The notes below the pieces were generated by a model. The model searched no databases. It saw only the letters and a list, made by a program, of their open reading frames with translations, and had not been told where the DNA came from. Positions 53,670 through 63,766 of a DNA stretch of 64,000 nt are shown piece by piece. The stretch covers positions 62,001 through 126,000 of the forward strand of contig NZ_JAGIPZ010000007.1 of the NCBI RefSeq assembly GCF_017814915.1. The letters are read 5' to 3'. The translations under genes were made by a program, and so were the position numbers. Each line of letters starts with the position of its first letter. The stretch's first letter is position 1. This DNA comes from Herbaspirillum sp. LeCh32-8 (GTDB lineage Bacteria; Pseudomonadota; Gammaproteobacteria; Burkholderiales; Burkholderiaceae_D).

Positions 53670-55001
53670 TCAAGCCTTGTAGAAGCGCTTGGCGCGATCG
53701 GCCGCGCGGTCGATCGCCTGCTGCACGGTCTTGGAGCCGCTGGCCGCTTCGGCCACCATGTCCACCACCACATAGTCGGCCATGCACGCCGCCGAGGCCT
53801 GGCCCAGCGGACCTTCGTGGCCATGGTCCAGCATGATCGCAGCGGAGTCGCGGTAGACGGTGGCCTTCGGGTCTTCGGTCCAGATCGGGTTCTTCTCGTA
53901 GGCCTTCAGCGGCTGGCTGACGTAGCCGATCGAGGCCTTCATCCATGGGTTGTACTGATCCGGCTCGAACATGAACTGCACGAAGGCCTTGGCCGCGTTG
54001 GGGAACTTGGTGTGCTTGAACACCATCATCTGGGTGATCTGCATCAGCTCGGTCGGCTTGCCGGCGGGGCCGATCGGGAAGTGCGCGTGCTGGGTGTCCT
54101 TGCCGATCTCCTGCAGCTTCGGATCGGTGGAGTTCTTGGCCGCGTAGTACACCGAGATGCCGTTGGCGGTCATGCTGATCTGGCCGTCCAGGTAAGCCTT
54201 GTTGTTGGACGGATCCTGCCACGACAGGGTGCCGGGCACGAAGGTGGCGTAGAGCTGCTTGGCGTATTCCAGCGCGGCCTTGGTTTCGGGCGAGTTGATC
54301 GCCACGTGGCCGTTTTTGTCCACCAGCTTGCCGCCGTGCGACCACAACAGCCAGTGCGCCCAGTTGTTGGCGTCGCCCACCGCCTTGCCCAGCGCGAAGC
54401 CGACCGGGGTGTTCTTGGCCTTCAGCGCCTGGCACAGCTTCAGGAAGCCGGCGGTGTCCTTGGGGATGGCGTCGAAGCCGGCGGCCTTGATCTGGCTTTC
54501 ACGATAGACCAGGGCGTTGCCGATCACGCCCAGCGGCAGGGCGATCCACTTGCCGTCCTTGGTGCCGTACTTGCGGCAGACGTCGTACCAGCCGCCGTAG
54601 CGCTTGCCCAGCGAGTCGGCCAGGTCGGTCATGTCGACCAACTTGGTGGGATACTGCTGCGGGTCGTCGAACCAGCCCAGCACGATGTCCGGGCCGCTGC
54701 CGACGTTGGCCGCCACGGCCGACTTCGGACGCACGTCTTCCCAGCCTTCGCTGTCGGTGCGCACGGCCACGCCGGTCAGCTCGGTGAATTTCTTGACGTT
54801 GGCGTTCCACAGGTCTTCGTCGCCCTGCACGAAGCGCTTCCAGCGCAGCACGCGCAGGGTGGCGCCGGATTCGATCGGGTACTTGATGCTGTCGGCGCCG
54901 GCTGCGCCCGGGCCGGCGGCGAAGGCGTTCATGCCCACGCTGGATGCAGCGGCGGCTGCGGCACTGCTCACCAGGAAGTCGCGTCTTGTCAGCTTGCTCA
55001 T
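53670..55001 (-). CDS. Sugar-type periplasmic binding protein (family 1), Tat-exported
   Basis: A 443-residue binding protein with a Tat signal (MSKLTRRDFLVSSAAAAAAS, twin Arg at 6-7) and a family-1 fold: LRVLRWKRFVQGDEDLWNAN, GPDIVLGWFDDPQQYPTKLV, WIALPLGVIGNALVYRES and GQISMTANGIS. The ligand is likely a sugar or sugar acid, considering the dehydratase and 2-hydroxyacid dehydrogenase genes upstream on the same strand. GGAG precedes the ATG. A repeat-like element separates it from the ATPase gene. Confidence 0.92.
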   Translation of the reverse strand: MSKLTRRDFLVSSAAAAAASSVGMNAFAAGPGAAGADSIKYPIESGATLRVLRWKRFVQGDEDLWNANVKKFTELTGVAVRTDSEGWEDVRPKSAVAANVGSGPDIVLGWFDDPQQYPTKLVDMTDLADSLGKRYGGWYDVCRKYGTKDGKWIALPLGVIGNALVYRESQIKAAGFDAIPKDTAGFLKLCQALKAKNTPVGFALGKAVGDANNWAHWLLWSHGGKLVDKNGHVAINSPETKAALEYAKQLYATFVPGTLSWQDPSNNKAYLDGQISMTANGISVYYAAKNSTDPKLQEIGKDTQHAHFPIGPAGKPTELMQITQMMVFKHTKFPNAAKAFVQFMFEPDQYNPWMKASIGYVSQPLKAYEKNPIWTEDPKATVYRDSAAIMLDHGHEGPLGQASAACMADYVVVDMVAEAASGSKTVQQAIDRAADRAKRFYKA

Positions 55002-55044
55002 GTCTCCTACTCCTTCAGTGTGTTGAAAGTGGAATGGACCGCTG

Positions 55045-55224
55045 AGAGTCGCCGGCAAACCGCCGCTGGCCGCGTTGCGCCGCCTCGTCGTACTTTCGTA
55101 CTGCCTTCGTTGGCGCCCTTGCAGGGCGCGCCCGCGCTGTTATGCGCGGACTGCTGCGCGGGCGGATCGTGTCCGATCCGAATTCCCCGCTCGCCCTTGC
55201 CAGCGACGCTTTGCCGGCGACTCT
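55045..55224. repeat. 180-bp MITE-like element with 26-bp terminal inverted repeats
   Basis: The ends 55045-55070 and 55199-55224 are inverted copies at 24 of 26 positions (AGAGTCGCCGGCAAA is exact). Inside are further hairpins: GTAC-TTTC-GTAC, GCGCCC/GGGCGC (55113-55129), GCCCGCGC/GCGCGGGC (55130-55163) and CGGATCG-TGTC-CGATCCG (55163-55180). It has no coding frame with a start site. It lies between the ABC ATPase and the binding-protein genes and so would be transcribed with them. Copy number elsewhere cannot be seen. Confidence 0.7.
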
Positions 55225-55291
55225 TTTACGGATTTTTCTTGTTGCTGCTGATGCTACTGGGTGCTTCTTCTGCTTATCTGTACGGTGTGAC

Positions 55292-56377
<1,086 letters not shown>

Positions 56378-56616
56378 GCAATTGCTCCTCGTGTGTATCC
56401 TCGTTTGATGCCGACGGAACCGGTTCCATGCGCGGGTATGCATGCGCGCGGACTGACGCCGAAAGCTCTTTCTTTTAATTCATGATGGATGCCGGCCTTG
56501 TGATCCGTATGGGGCGGCAAGCGGGGATCGGGCGTCCCCTTTACACATGCACCGCCGGCCATGCCGGCGATGTTGCTGCGTTGGCGTTCCCTGTCGTCTG
56601 TCTTGTCGACGGGGAA

Positions 56617-57585
56617 TTATTTCTTGTTGTCTTTCTTGCCTTCGACGACCACGTAGGATGGTCGGCCGCTGCGGTCCCAGTCGATCAGGTTCTGGGCTGC
56701 CTTGCGGCGCAGTTCACGCGCCGCGACGTCGGAGTAGAACGCTGCGTGCGGCGACAATAGCACACGCTTGTGCTGCACGATAGCGGCGGCCGTTTCCGGC
56801 GGCTCCACCGGCAGCACGTCTAGGCCGGCACCCTTCAACTGGCCGCCGTCCAGCGCCGCCAGCAGGTCGTCGATCTTGATCAGGCCGCCGCGCGCCGAGT
56901 TGACCAGGTAGCTTTGCGGCTTGAGCAGCTTCAACAGCGAGCTGTCGATCATGTTGCGGGTTTCGTCGTTGAGTGGCGTGTGCAGCGACACCACGTCGGC
57001 CTGCTTGAACAGCTCTTCGCGGCCGACGCGCTCGACGTAAGCGGGGAAGTCGCCATCGATGATGTGCGGGTCATAGGCGATCACACGCTTGAACACGTTG
57101 CGGCTGATGTGCGCCATGCGCTTGCCGATGCGTCCCAGGCCGACGATGCCCAGCGTCATCTCCGAGGCGCGCGGAATGATGCCGGCGGTGGTGTAGTGCC
57201 ATTCGCCGGCCTTGACCGCGCGGTCGTAGACGGTGATGTTGCGGATCAGGTCGAGCGCCATTGCCAGCGCGTGCGTGGCGACTTCGCCCACGCCGTAGTC
57301 GGGCGAGTTGCCGACCCACACGCCATACTTGGCGGCGTCCTCGGTGTTGATGGTGTCAAAGCCGGCGCCGTAGCGGCTGGCGATGCGGATTTCAGGGCGC
57401 GCCGCGAATACCTTGGCGTTGACCGGCGCATATTGCACCAGCAGGCCCTGGCATCCTTCAGATGCGGCAATCACGTCTTCCTCGGTGCGGCATTGCGCCG
57501 TCACCACCTCGACGCCGGCGGCCTTGTAGAGCGCGAGCTCGAGGTCGACGTCGGGGAAATCGTAATCGGTGATCAGTACTTTCAT
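56617..57585 (-). CDS. C-terminal-binding-protein-like D-2-hydroxyacid dehydrogenase
   Basis: A 322-residue NAD-dependent dehydrogenase: GIVGLGRIGKRMAH binds the cofactor; Arg in NSARGGLIK, Glu in DVLPVEPPE and His in LSPHAAFYS form the catalytic set. It resembles CtBP/phosphoglycerate dehydrogenase-type proteins found in sugar-acid operons. It is downstream of the dehydratase and upstream of the ABC ATPase on the same strand. The substrate is probably a hydroxy- or keto-acid from the imported sugar. Confidence 0.9.
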   Translation of the reverse strand: MKVLITDYDFPDVDLELALYKAAGVEVVTAQCRTEEDVIAASEGCQGLLVQYAPVNAKVFAARPEIRIASRYGAGFDTINTEDAAKYGVWVGNSPDYGVGEVATHALAMALDLIRNITVYDRAVKAGEWHYTTAGIIPRASEMTLGIVGLGRIGKRMAHISRNVFKRVIAYDPHIIDGDFPAYVERVGREELFKQADVVSLHTPLNDETRNMIDSSLLKLLKPQSYLVNSARGGLIKIDDLLAALDGGQLKGAGLDVLPVEPPETAAAIVQHKRVLLSPHAAFYSDVAARELRRKAAQNLIDWDRSGRPSYVVVEGKKDNKK

Positions 57586-57911
57586 TGCTCGTCTCCATGA
57601 TGGTTGTCTCAATTCCACCTGATGCAATTACTTCTGACGCCTGCGTTCGTTTGATCTGTTTTTACGATCCGCAAGCACCAGCACTACTGATACTGCTTCC
57701 TTACCGCTGCGCTGGCCTGTGGCTCTGTGTGCAGTGGTCGGGATGATTTTCTATTTCTGTTTCTGGTGGCCTTGATTCAACCTTGTTCAACATTCCAAAA
57801 GGGTTTGATGTCCCGGGCGCCAGGTGGCGATTCTGGCGTCGGCTGCCTTGGCGCCCGGGGTGCTGCAATTACTGCAATTGTTGCAACTGCTGATGTGCTG
57901 CGTGTCGGTGC
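57586..57911. other. Gap between the dehydratase and 2-hydroxyacid dehydrogenase genes
   Basis: This 326-base gap lies within one strand's operon. It contains an inverted repeat CCCGGGCGCCAGG (57812-57824) with CCTTGGCGCCCGGG (57846-57859), one bulge, which could be a weak terminator of the dehydratase unit. Three short tandem-like TGCAATT copies (57864-57887) sit beside it. No protein-like frame is seen. Confidence 0.45.
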
Positions 57912-59642
57912 TTAGTGGTTGTCCTTGGGCACGTAGGGGCCGCTCTTGCCGACCAGGAAGTCGAGGTCGGCGCCGAGGTTGGCCTGCTGCACGTGATCCA
58001 CGTAGAGCTTGACCCAGCCGCGGTTGGCCGGCGCCTCAGGCTTTTGCCAGGCGGCGCGGCGGCGTTCCAGTTCCTCGTCGCTGACGTCCAGGTGCAGCTT
58101 GCGGGCCTCCACGTCGAGCTCGATGAAGTCGCCGTTCTGCACCAGCGCCAGCGGACCGCCGGCGGCCGCTTCCGGCGACACGTGCAGCACCACGGTGCCG
58201 TAGGCAGTGCCGCTCATGCGGGCGTCGGACACGCGCACCATGTCGGTGATGCCCTTGCGCAGGATCTTCGGCGGCAACGGCATGTTGCCGGCTTCGGCCA
58301 TACCCGGGTAACCCTTGGGGCCGCAGTTCTTCAGCACCAGCACGCAGGTTTCGTCCACGTCCAGGTTCTCGTCGTCGATACGCTTGTGCAGGTCGTCGCT
58401 GTTCTCGAACACCACGGCGCGGCCGCGGTGCTTCAACAGTTCCGGGGTGGCGGCCGAGGGCTTGATGACGGCGCCGTCCGGGGCCAGGTTGCCCTTCAGG
58501 ATGGCGATGCCGGCGGCTTCCTTGAACGGCTTGTCGAAGGAGCGGATCACTTCCTCGTTCCAGTTCGGCGCGTCCTTGCAGTTGTCCCACAGCGTGTTGC
58601 CGTTGGCGGTCAGCGCGGTCTTGTCGATCACGCTTTCCATCTGGCGGATCACGGCCGGCAGGCCGCCTGCGTAGTAGAAGTCTTCCATCAGGAATTTGCC
58701 CGACGGCTGCAGATCCAGCAGGCAGGGCAGCTTCTGGCCGATGTCGTCCCAATCCTTCAGGTTCAGGTTGATGCCGATGCGCCCGGCGATGGCCAGCAGG
58801 TGGATCACCGCGTTGGTGGAGCCGCCGATGGCGGCGTTGACGCGGATGGCGTTTTCAAACGCCTGGCGGGTCAGGATCTTGGACAGCACCAAGTCTTCCT
58901 TGACCATGTCGACGATGCGACGACCGGCGTTGCGCGCCAGCACGTTGCGGCGCGCGTCCACCGCGGGAATCGCGGCGTTGTGCGGCAGGCCCACGCCCAG
59001 CGCTTCCACCATGCTGGCCATGGTGGAGGCGGTGCCCATGGTCATGCAGTGGCCGTGCGAACGGTGCATGCAGCTTTCGGCTTCGAAGAATTCTTCCTGC
59101 GTCATCTTGCCGGCGCGCACGTCTTCCGACATCTGCCACACGCCGGTGCCCGAACCCAGTTCACGGCCGCGGTACTTGCCCGACAACATGGGGCCGCCGG
59201 ACACGCCGATGGTCGGCACGTCGACCGAGGCCGCGCCCATCAGCAGGGCAGGGGTGGTCTTGTCGCAACCCATCAGCAGCACCACGCCGTCCAGCGGGTT
59301 GGCGCGGATCGACTCTTCCACGTCCATCGACGCCAGGTTGCGGTACAGCATGGCGGTCGGGCGCAGCAGGGTCTCGCCCAGCGACATCACCGGGAACTCC
59401 AGCGGGAAGCCGCCGGCTTCCCAGATGCCGATCTTGACCTGTTCGGCCAAGGCGCGGAAGTGCGAGTTGCAGGGGGTGAGTTCGGAATAGGTGTTGCAGA
59501 TGCCGATCACCGGACGGCCGTCGAATTGGTCGTGCGGGATGCCGCGGTTCTTGACCCAGGAGCGGTAGATGAAGCCGTCGCGGTCCTGGCGGCCGAACCA
59601 GGCCTGGCTGCGGCGGGTGAGTTTCTTTGTATCGTCAGTCAT
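57912..59642 (-). CDS. IlvD/Edd-family dehydratase, probably a sugar-acid dehydratase
   Basis: Iron-sulfur enzyme that removes water from a polyhydroxy acid. The 576-residue protein has the cluster cysteines C49 (GICNTYSE), C126 (LMGCDKT) and C199 (SHGHCMTMGTAS), the metal-site lysine K128, and DARMSGTAYG and SPEAAAGGPLALV. Length and the SQAWFGRQDRDGFIYRSWVK start resemble L-arabinonate/D-xylonate/galactonate-type dehydratases rather than biosynthetic IlvD. The neighbouring sugar ABC importer and hydroxyacid dehydrogenase agree. Exact substrate unknown. Confidence 0.92.
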   Translation of the reverse strand: MTDDTKKLTRRSQAWFGRQDRDGFIYRSWVKNRGIPHDQFDGRPVIGICNTYSELTPCNSHFRALAEQVKIGIWEAGGFPLEFPVMSLGETLLRPTAMLYRNLASMDVEESIRANPLDGVVLLMGCDKTTPALLMGAASVDVPTIGVSGGPMLSGKYRGRELGSGTGVWQMSEDVRAGKMTQEEFFEAESCMHRSHGHCMTMGTASTMASMVEALGVGLPHNAAIPAVDARRNVLARNAGRRIVDMVKEDLVLSKILTRQAFENAIRVNAAIGGSTNAVIHLLAIAGRIGINLNLKDWDDIGQKLPCLLDLQPSGKFLMEDFYYAGGLPAVIRQMESVIDKTALTANGNTLWDNCKDAPNWNEEVIRSFDKPFKEAAGIAILKGNLAPDGAVIKPSAATPELLKHRGRAVVFENSDDLHKRIDDENLDVDETCVLVLKNCGPKGYPGMAEAGNMPLPPKILRKGITDMVRVSDARMSGTAYGTVVLHVSPEAAAGGPLALVQNGDFIELDVEARKLHLDVSDEELERRRAAWQKPEAPANRGWVKLYVDHVQQANLGADLDFLVGKSGPYVPKDNH

Positions 59643-59784
59643 GTGGGATTCCCTCGATGACGGGCGCGCCGCTGTCGGCGCCGCCCGTGCCAATCAATGT
59701 GCCGGGCGCGACGGGCGCGTCCGGTGTTTTTCTGTTCCTTACTGCGTGGCGCGCATCGCAGCACGCGCGCGTGGGGCGGCAGAG

Positions 59785-59979
59785 TTAACTGTCGCCCTGG
59801 TCAAAGAAATAGCGGGAAAAGTCGATCAGCAGGAAGGCCAGCAGCGAACCGAAGGAGGAGGCGCGGTGCAGCGCGCGGCGTGCACGCGTGGTCGAGGGCA
59901 GGGCGGCCACGGCGGCATGGGTCCAGCTGCCGTGTGACCTGCCGTGCGCGCTCATGACTGCATATGCCGCGTGTGCCAA
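59785..59979 (-). CDS. Small ORF upstream of the dehydratase gene, 64 residues, unknown
   Basis: A frame from a TTG with GGAG eight bases upstream (MAHAAYAVMSAHGRSHG...), or from the ATG nine codons on (59955). Codon use is strongly of the host type (runs of CTG CTG GCC TTC CTG CTG ATC GAC). The C-terminal third SFGSLLAFLLIDFSRYFF is hydrophobic enough for one membrane segment; the middle is basic. It lies between the predicted operon promoter and the dehydratase and would be the first gene of the transcript. No family recognised. Confidence 0.45.
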   Translation of the reverse strand: MAHAAYAVMSAHGRSHGSWTHAAVAALPSTTRARRALHRASSFGSLLAFLLIDFSRYFFDQGDS

Positions 59980-60120
59980 AGGTTGTCTCCGTTGCCTGAT
60001 GCCGCTGGCGTCTTGCGACGCGCGACTGGGTCATGTGCCGTCCGTTCTGCCGGGGCTGCGCTCGTCTCCGGGACGTTGGCGCGGCCGCGTTGCGCGACGT
60101 GACTTGTTCGATTGGCAGCG

Positions 60121-60162
60121 AGTCTATTGCAGCATTCTCCGTTTGGTCAAGTGGTAATACCA
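60121..60162 (-). promoter_or_regulatory. Predicted promoter of the dehydratase operon with GntR/FadR-type operator
   Basis: On the minus strand TTGACC (60145-60150) and TAGACT (60121-60126) are 18 bp apart. Immediately upstream of the -35 is TGGTAATACCA (60152-60162), a perfect palindrome that matches the TGGT-N3-ACCA boxes of FadR-subfamily GntR regulators. Confidence 0.6.
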
Positions 60163-60593
60163 AATTGGATTTGCAGTTTTCGAAGGGATGCGAGGCTCGC
60201 ATTTCCGGCTGTGGCCGTGCAGCATCATGCGCGGCATGTCGTGGCCGGGGAAGCCAGGCCCGGCAAGGCTTTGCGGCCGGGTGAAAATGTTGCGGCGCGT
60301 GATGGATGAATTATTTTGATGCGCAGTATTCATCCTTGACACTGCCAGTCGGATATGAAATTCTAGCCTGCGCTGGTCTGACCACATTACCTCTGTGGCG
60401 CGATTCATCGTACAGCAAAGCGCCACGCCGGGAAATGCACAAACGACAAGTCCGACAGGGCTGCACAAAAGACCGCTAGGCATAGTTACCTGCGCATAAC
60501 AAAGACGGTATTCAACATCCCCATGCAGGTCAAGCATGCGGAAACGGAAAGTCCTACGCCAAACCGTTTCTGCTCTCAGACACCGGAGGAGAC
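60163..60593. other. Divergent non-coding region upstream of TctC
   Basis: About 430 bases with lower GC than the genes. It contains TTGACA (60336-60341) without a convincing -10, a second GntR-type box (separate entry) and no protein-like frame with a good start. It must hold the promoter for the Tct genes. Confidence 0.5.
60374..60384. promoter_or_regulatory. Second GntR/FadR-type operator
   Basis: TGGTCTGACCA keeps the TGGT-N3-ACCA pattern and equals the core of the known E. coli FadR box. It is centred 222 bp from the first box, and lies 210 bases before the TctC ATG. Confidence 0.5.
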
Positions 60594-61577
60594 ATGAATT
60601 TCACACGCAGAACCCTGTTCAAGACCTTTGCGGCTGCGGCCGTCGCCTGTACCGCGCTGGCCGCTCCCGCAGCGTTCGCCGCCTGGCCCGAGCGGCCGGT
60701 GACGCTGGTGGTGCCTTGGGGCGCCGGCGGCGGCACCGACGCCACCGCGCGCATCATCGGCGCCTTGCTGGAGAAGGATATCGGCCAGCCGGTCAACGTC
60801 GTCAACCGCACCGGCGGCAATGGCGCGGTCGGGCACCAGGCCATCGCCAGCGGCGCGCCTGACGGCTACACCATCGGCATCGCCACGGTGGAAATCGCCA
60901 TGATGCACCACCAGGGCCTGACCAAGCTGACCCCGCGCGACTTCACGCCACTGGCGCTGATGAACTTCGACCCGGCCGCGTTGACCGTCAGCCACGACTC
61001 CCCGTACAAGAGCTTCGATGACCTGCTCAAGGCAATCAAGGCCAACCCCGGCAAGCTGAAGGCTTCCGGCACCGGGCAGGGCGGCATCTGGCACCTGGGC
61101 CTGGCAGGCATGCTGAACGACCTGAAGCTGGCGCCCAATGCCGTGCGCTTCGTGCCGTCCAACGGCGCGGCGCCGGCTATGGTGGACCTGGCCGCGGGCG
61201 GCGTGGACATCGTGGCGGCGTCGCTGCCTGAAGCGCGCTCGCTGATTGACGCCGGCAAGGCTACACCGCTGGTGGTGATGGCCAACGAGCCGGCGGCGCT
61301 GTATCCCAAGGTGCCGACCTTGAAGAGTCTCACCGGCAGCAGCTGGACCAACGGCGCCTGGCGCGGCATCGTCGCGCCCAAGGGCATTCCGGCCGACGTG
61401 CAGGCCAAGCTGTCGGCCAGCCTGAAAAAGATTTACGACAGCAAGGAGTACAAAGACTTCATGAGCGGCCGCGGCTTCGGCACGATGTATGCCGACTCCG
61501 CCGAGTTCGGCAAATTCATGGACAAGAGCGATGCCGATATGGGGGCGATCCTGAAGACCCTGGGCATGTCCCGCTAA
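60594..61577 (+). CDS. Tripartite tricarboxylate transporter binding protein (TctC/Bug family)
   Basis: A 327-residue periplasmic binding protein with a signal peptide (MNFTRRTLFKTFAAAAVACT, cleavage near residue 30) and the Bug family features WPERPVTLVVPWGAGGGTDA, VVNRTGGNGAVGHQ and SGTGQGGIWHLGLAGM. Bug proteins bind carboxylated organic ligands. GGAGGAGAC precedes the ATG. It heads a complete TctCBA set, so uptake of a sugar acid or di/tricarboxylate is likely. Confidence 0.93.
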   Translation: MNFTRRTLFKTFAAAAVACTALAAPAAFAAWPERPVTLVVPWGAGGGTDATARIIGALLEKDIGQPVNVVNRTGGNGAVGHQAIASGAPDGYTIGIATVEIAMMHHQGLTKLTPRDFTPLALMNFDPAALTVSHDSPYKSFDDLLKAIKANPGKLKASGTGQGGIWHLGLAGMLNDLKLAPNAVRFVPSNGAAPAMVDLAAGGVDIVAASLPEARSLIDAGKATPLVVMANEPAALYPKVPTLKSLTGSSWTNGAWRGIVAPKGIPADVQAKLSASLKKIYDSKEYKDFMSGRGFGTMYADSAEFGKFMDKSDADMGAILKTLGMSR

Positions 61578-61680
61578 GGCGCCAGGCGCATGACGCCGGT
61601 CGGCCGGTGCGGCCGGCGTCTTCCCGTGCAGCTCAGGTTCACGACAAGAATTTCGCCAAACTCCTTTGGATGACGCCCAC

Positions 61681-62205
61681 ATGAAAATCAATGACGCTCT
61701 CTCCGGCGCGTTGGTCGCGCTGTTCGCGATCGCGATCTGGATTGCCTCCGATCGCTTGCCCGCCATGGGGCAGGACATCGGGCCCAACGTATTTCCGCAG
61801 GCGCTGGCCTGCGGCTTCATGATCTGCGCTGTACTGCTGGTGGTGCGCGGTCTGCGCGGCTTGCGCAAGACCTCCGCCGCGCATGCCTCGACCATCGCCG
61901 CCGTCGGCGACAACGAGCAGGACGCGCACTGGTTCACCGTTCCGCAATGGATGGGCGACCGCCATGCCGTATTTGCGTTCCTGCTGATCCCGGCGTCGCT
62001 GCTGTTCTATATCTGGGTGTCGGAGCCGCTGGGCTTTCTGCCCACTGCCTTCATCTTGCTGCTGGTGCTGTTTCTGACCTTCCGCACGCGGATGATGACG
62101 GCCGTGCCGGTGGCGCTGCTGAGCGCACTGGGCATCCACTACATCTTCTACAAGCTGCTCAAGGTGCCGCTACCCTGGGGCGTTCTCAACTCTGTGGCCT
62201 GGTAA
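61681..62205 (+). CDS. Tripartite tricarboxylate transporter small membrane subunit (TctB)
   Basis: A 174-residue inner-membrane protein with four predicted helices (for example ALVALFAIAIWIAS and FLPTAFILLLVLFLTF) and the GQDIGPNVFPQALACGF block of TctB. The ATG is used; a TTG five codons upstream is the alternative. Ten bases separate it from TctA. Confidence 0.88.
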   Translation: MKINDALSGALVALFAIAIWIASDRLPAMGQDIGPNVFPQALACGFMICAVLLVVRGLRGLRKTSAAHASTIAAVGDNEQDAHWFTVPQWMGDRHAVFAFLLIPASLLFYIWVSEPLGFLPTAFILLLVLFLTFRTRMMTAVPVALLSALGIHYIFYKLLKVPLPWGVLNSVAW

Positions 62206-62215
62206 GGAGACGAGC

Positions 62216-63715
62216 ATGCTTGCCAATATTTATGCCGCGTTCGGGATGGTGTTCGATCCCTATGTGCTGGCGGTGATCCTCGGTTCGTCCGTGTTCGGGC
62301 TGTTCATGGGCGCGGTGCCTGGCCTGTCGGCCACCATGGCGGTGGCGCTGCTGGTGCCGGTGACCTTCTTCATGCCGCCTGTTCCGGCGATTGCCGCCAT
62401 GGTGTCGGCCACCGCGATGGCGATTTTTTCGGGCGACATTCCCGGCTGTCTGCTGCGTATCCCCGGCACCCCGTCGTCGGCGGCCTACACCGACGAGGCC
62501 TACTCCATGACCTTGAAAGGTCAGGGCGAGATCGCACTGGGCGCGAGCCTGGTGTTCTCGGTCATCGGCGGCCTGTTCGGCACCGTGGTGCTGATCCTGG
62601 CAGCGCCGGCGCTCGCTGAGCTGGCGTTGAAGTTTTCCTCGTTCGAATACTTCTGGCTGGTGCTGCTGGGCCTGACCTGCGCCATCTTCATTGCGTCGGA
62701 CAATCCGCTCAAAGGCTTCGTCTCGCTGTTCCTCGGCATGTTCATCGCCTCGGTGGGCATGGGCAACCCGGCCGGCGCGCCGCGCTTCACGTTCGATCAG
62801 CCGGATCTGCTCGGCGGCGTGTCGCTGGTGCCGCTGATGGTGGGCATGTTCGCGATGTCGGAGGTGCTGCGCTTCGCGGTGTCCAGGGATTTCTCGATGA
62901 AGGTGGGGGACAGCAAGGTCGGCAACGTCTTCAAGGGCATGTGGGGCCTGATGGTGAAGTATCCCAAGTCGGTCTTGCGCGGCAGCGTGCTGGGCACGCT
63001 GGTGGGGGCCTTGCCGGGCGCCGGCGCCGACATCGCGGCCTGGATGTCGTACGCGATGAGCAAGAAGATGTCCAAGGAGCCGGAGAAGTTCGGCACCGGC
63101 CACCCGGAAGGCATCGTCGAATCCGGCGCGGCCAACAACTCGGCGCTGGCCGGGGCGTGGATTCCTGCACTGGTATTTGGCATCCCGGGCGACTCGATCA
63201 CCGCCATCGTGATCGGCGTGCTGTACATGAAGAACCTCAACCCGGGCCCGATGATCTTCGTGGAGAATCCGGTGTCGATGTATGCCATCTTCATCGTCTT
63301 CATCCTGGCCAACCTGCTGATGCTGCCGCTGGGCTTCCTGTGCATCAAGATGGCCAAGCGCATCCTGACCATCCCGCGCGGCATCCTGATGCCGCTGATC
63401 CTGCTGTTTTGCATCGTCGGTTCGTATGCGACCAACAACAGCGTGACCGACGTGGGCATCATGCTGGTGTTCGGCATGCTGGCCTATTTCATGGAAGAGA
63501 ACGGCTTCCCGGTCGCGCCGGCGGTGCTGGGCGTGGTGCTGGGCGGCATGCTGGAGGAACATTTCGTGACCTCGATGATCAAGGCCGATGGTCAGTTCAT
63601 CGCCTTCTTCGAACGCCCCATTGCCGGCTCGCTGGGCGTACTGACGATCCTGCTCTGGCTGCTGCCGTTCGCGCTGAAGATGCTTCGTCGTCGCCGCGCA
63701 ATGGCGCCTGCATAG
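62216..63715 (+). CDS. Tripartite tricarboxylate transporter large membrane subunit (TctA)
   Basis: A 499-residue inner-membrane permease with about twelve helices. The two hallmark loops are present: GAVPGLSATMAVALLVP with IPGTPSSAAYTDEAY, and GALPGAGADIAAWMSYAMSK with GAANNSALAGAWIPALVFGI. AAGGAGA lies upstream of the ATG. Works with TctB and TctC as a secondary transporter. Confidence 0.94.
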   Translation: MLANIYAAFGMVFDPYVLAVILGSSVFGLFMGAVPGLSATMAVALLVPVTFFMPPVPAIAAMVSATAMAIFSGDIPGCLLRIPGTPSSAAYTDEAYSMTLKGQGEIALGASLVFSVIGGLFGTVVLILAAPALAELALKFSSFEYFWLVLLGLTCAIFIASDNPLKGFVSLFLGMFIASVGMGNPAGAPRFTFDQPDLLGGVSLVPLMVGMFAMSEVLRFAVSRDFSMKVGDSKVGNVFKGMWGLMVKYPKSVLRGSVLGTLVGALPGAGADIAAWMSYAMSKKMSKEPEKFGTGHPEGIVESGAANNSALAGAWIPALVFGIPGDSITAIVIGVLYMKNLNPGPMIFVENPVSMYAIFIVFILANLLMLPLGFLCIKMAKRILTIPRGILMPLILLFCIVGSYATNNSVTDVGIMLVFGMLAYFMEENGFPVAPAVLGVVLGGMLEEHFVTSMIKADGQFIAFFERPIAGSLGVLTILLWLLPFALKMLRRRRAMAPA

Positions 63716-63766
63716 CGCTTCATTTTTCAGATCAAGTCAATCCGCAACGAAAGGAAGGTTGTATCA

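Noticed and set aside
59801..60202. 133-codon minus-strand frame in the divergent region
   Set aside because: Its product is low in hydrophobic residues, rich in Arg, has no start site, and crosses the predicted promoter and operator.
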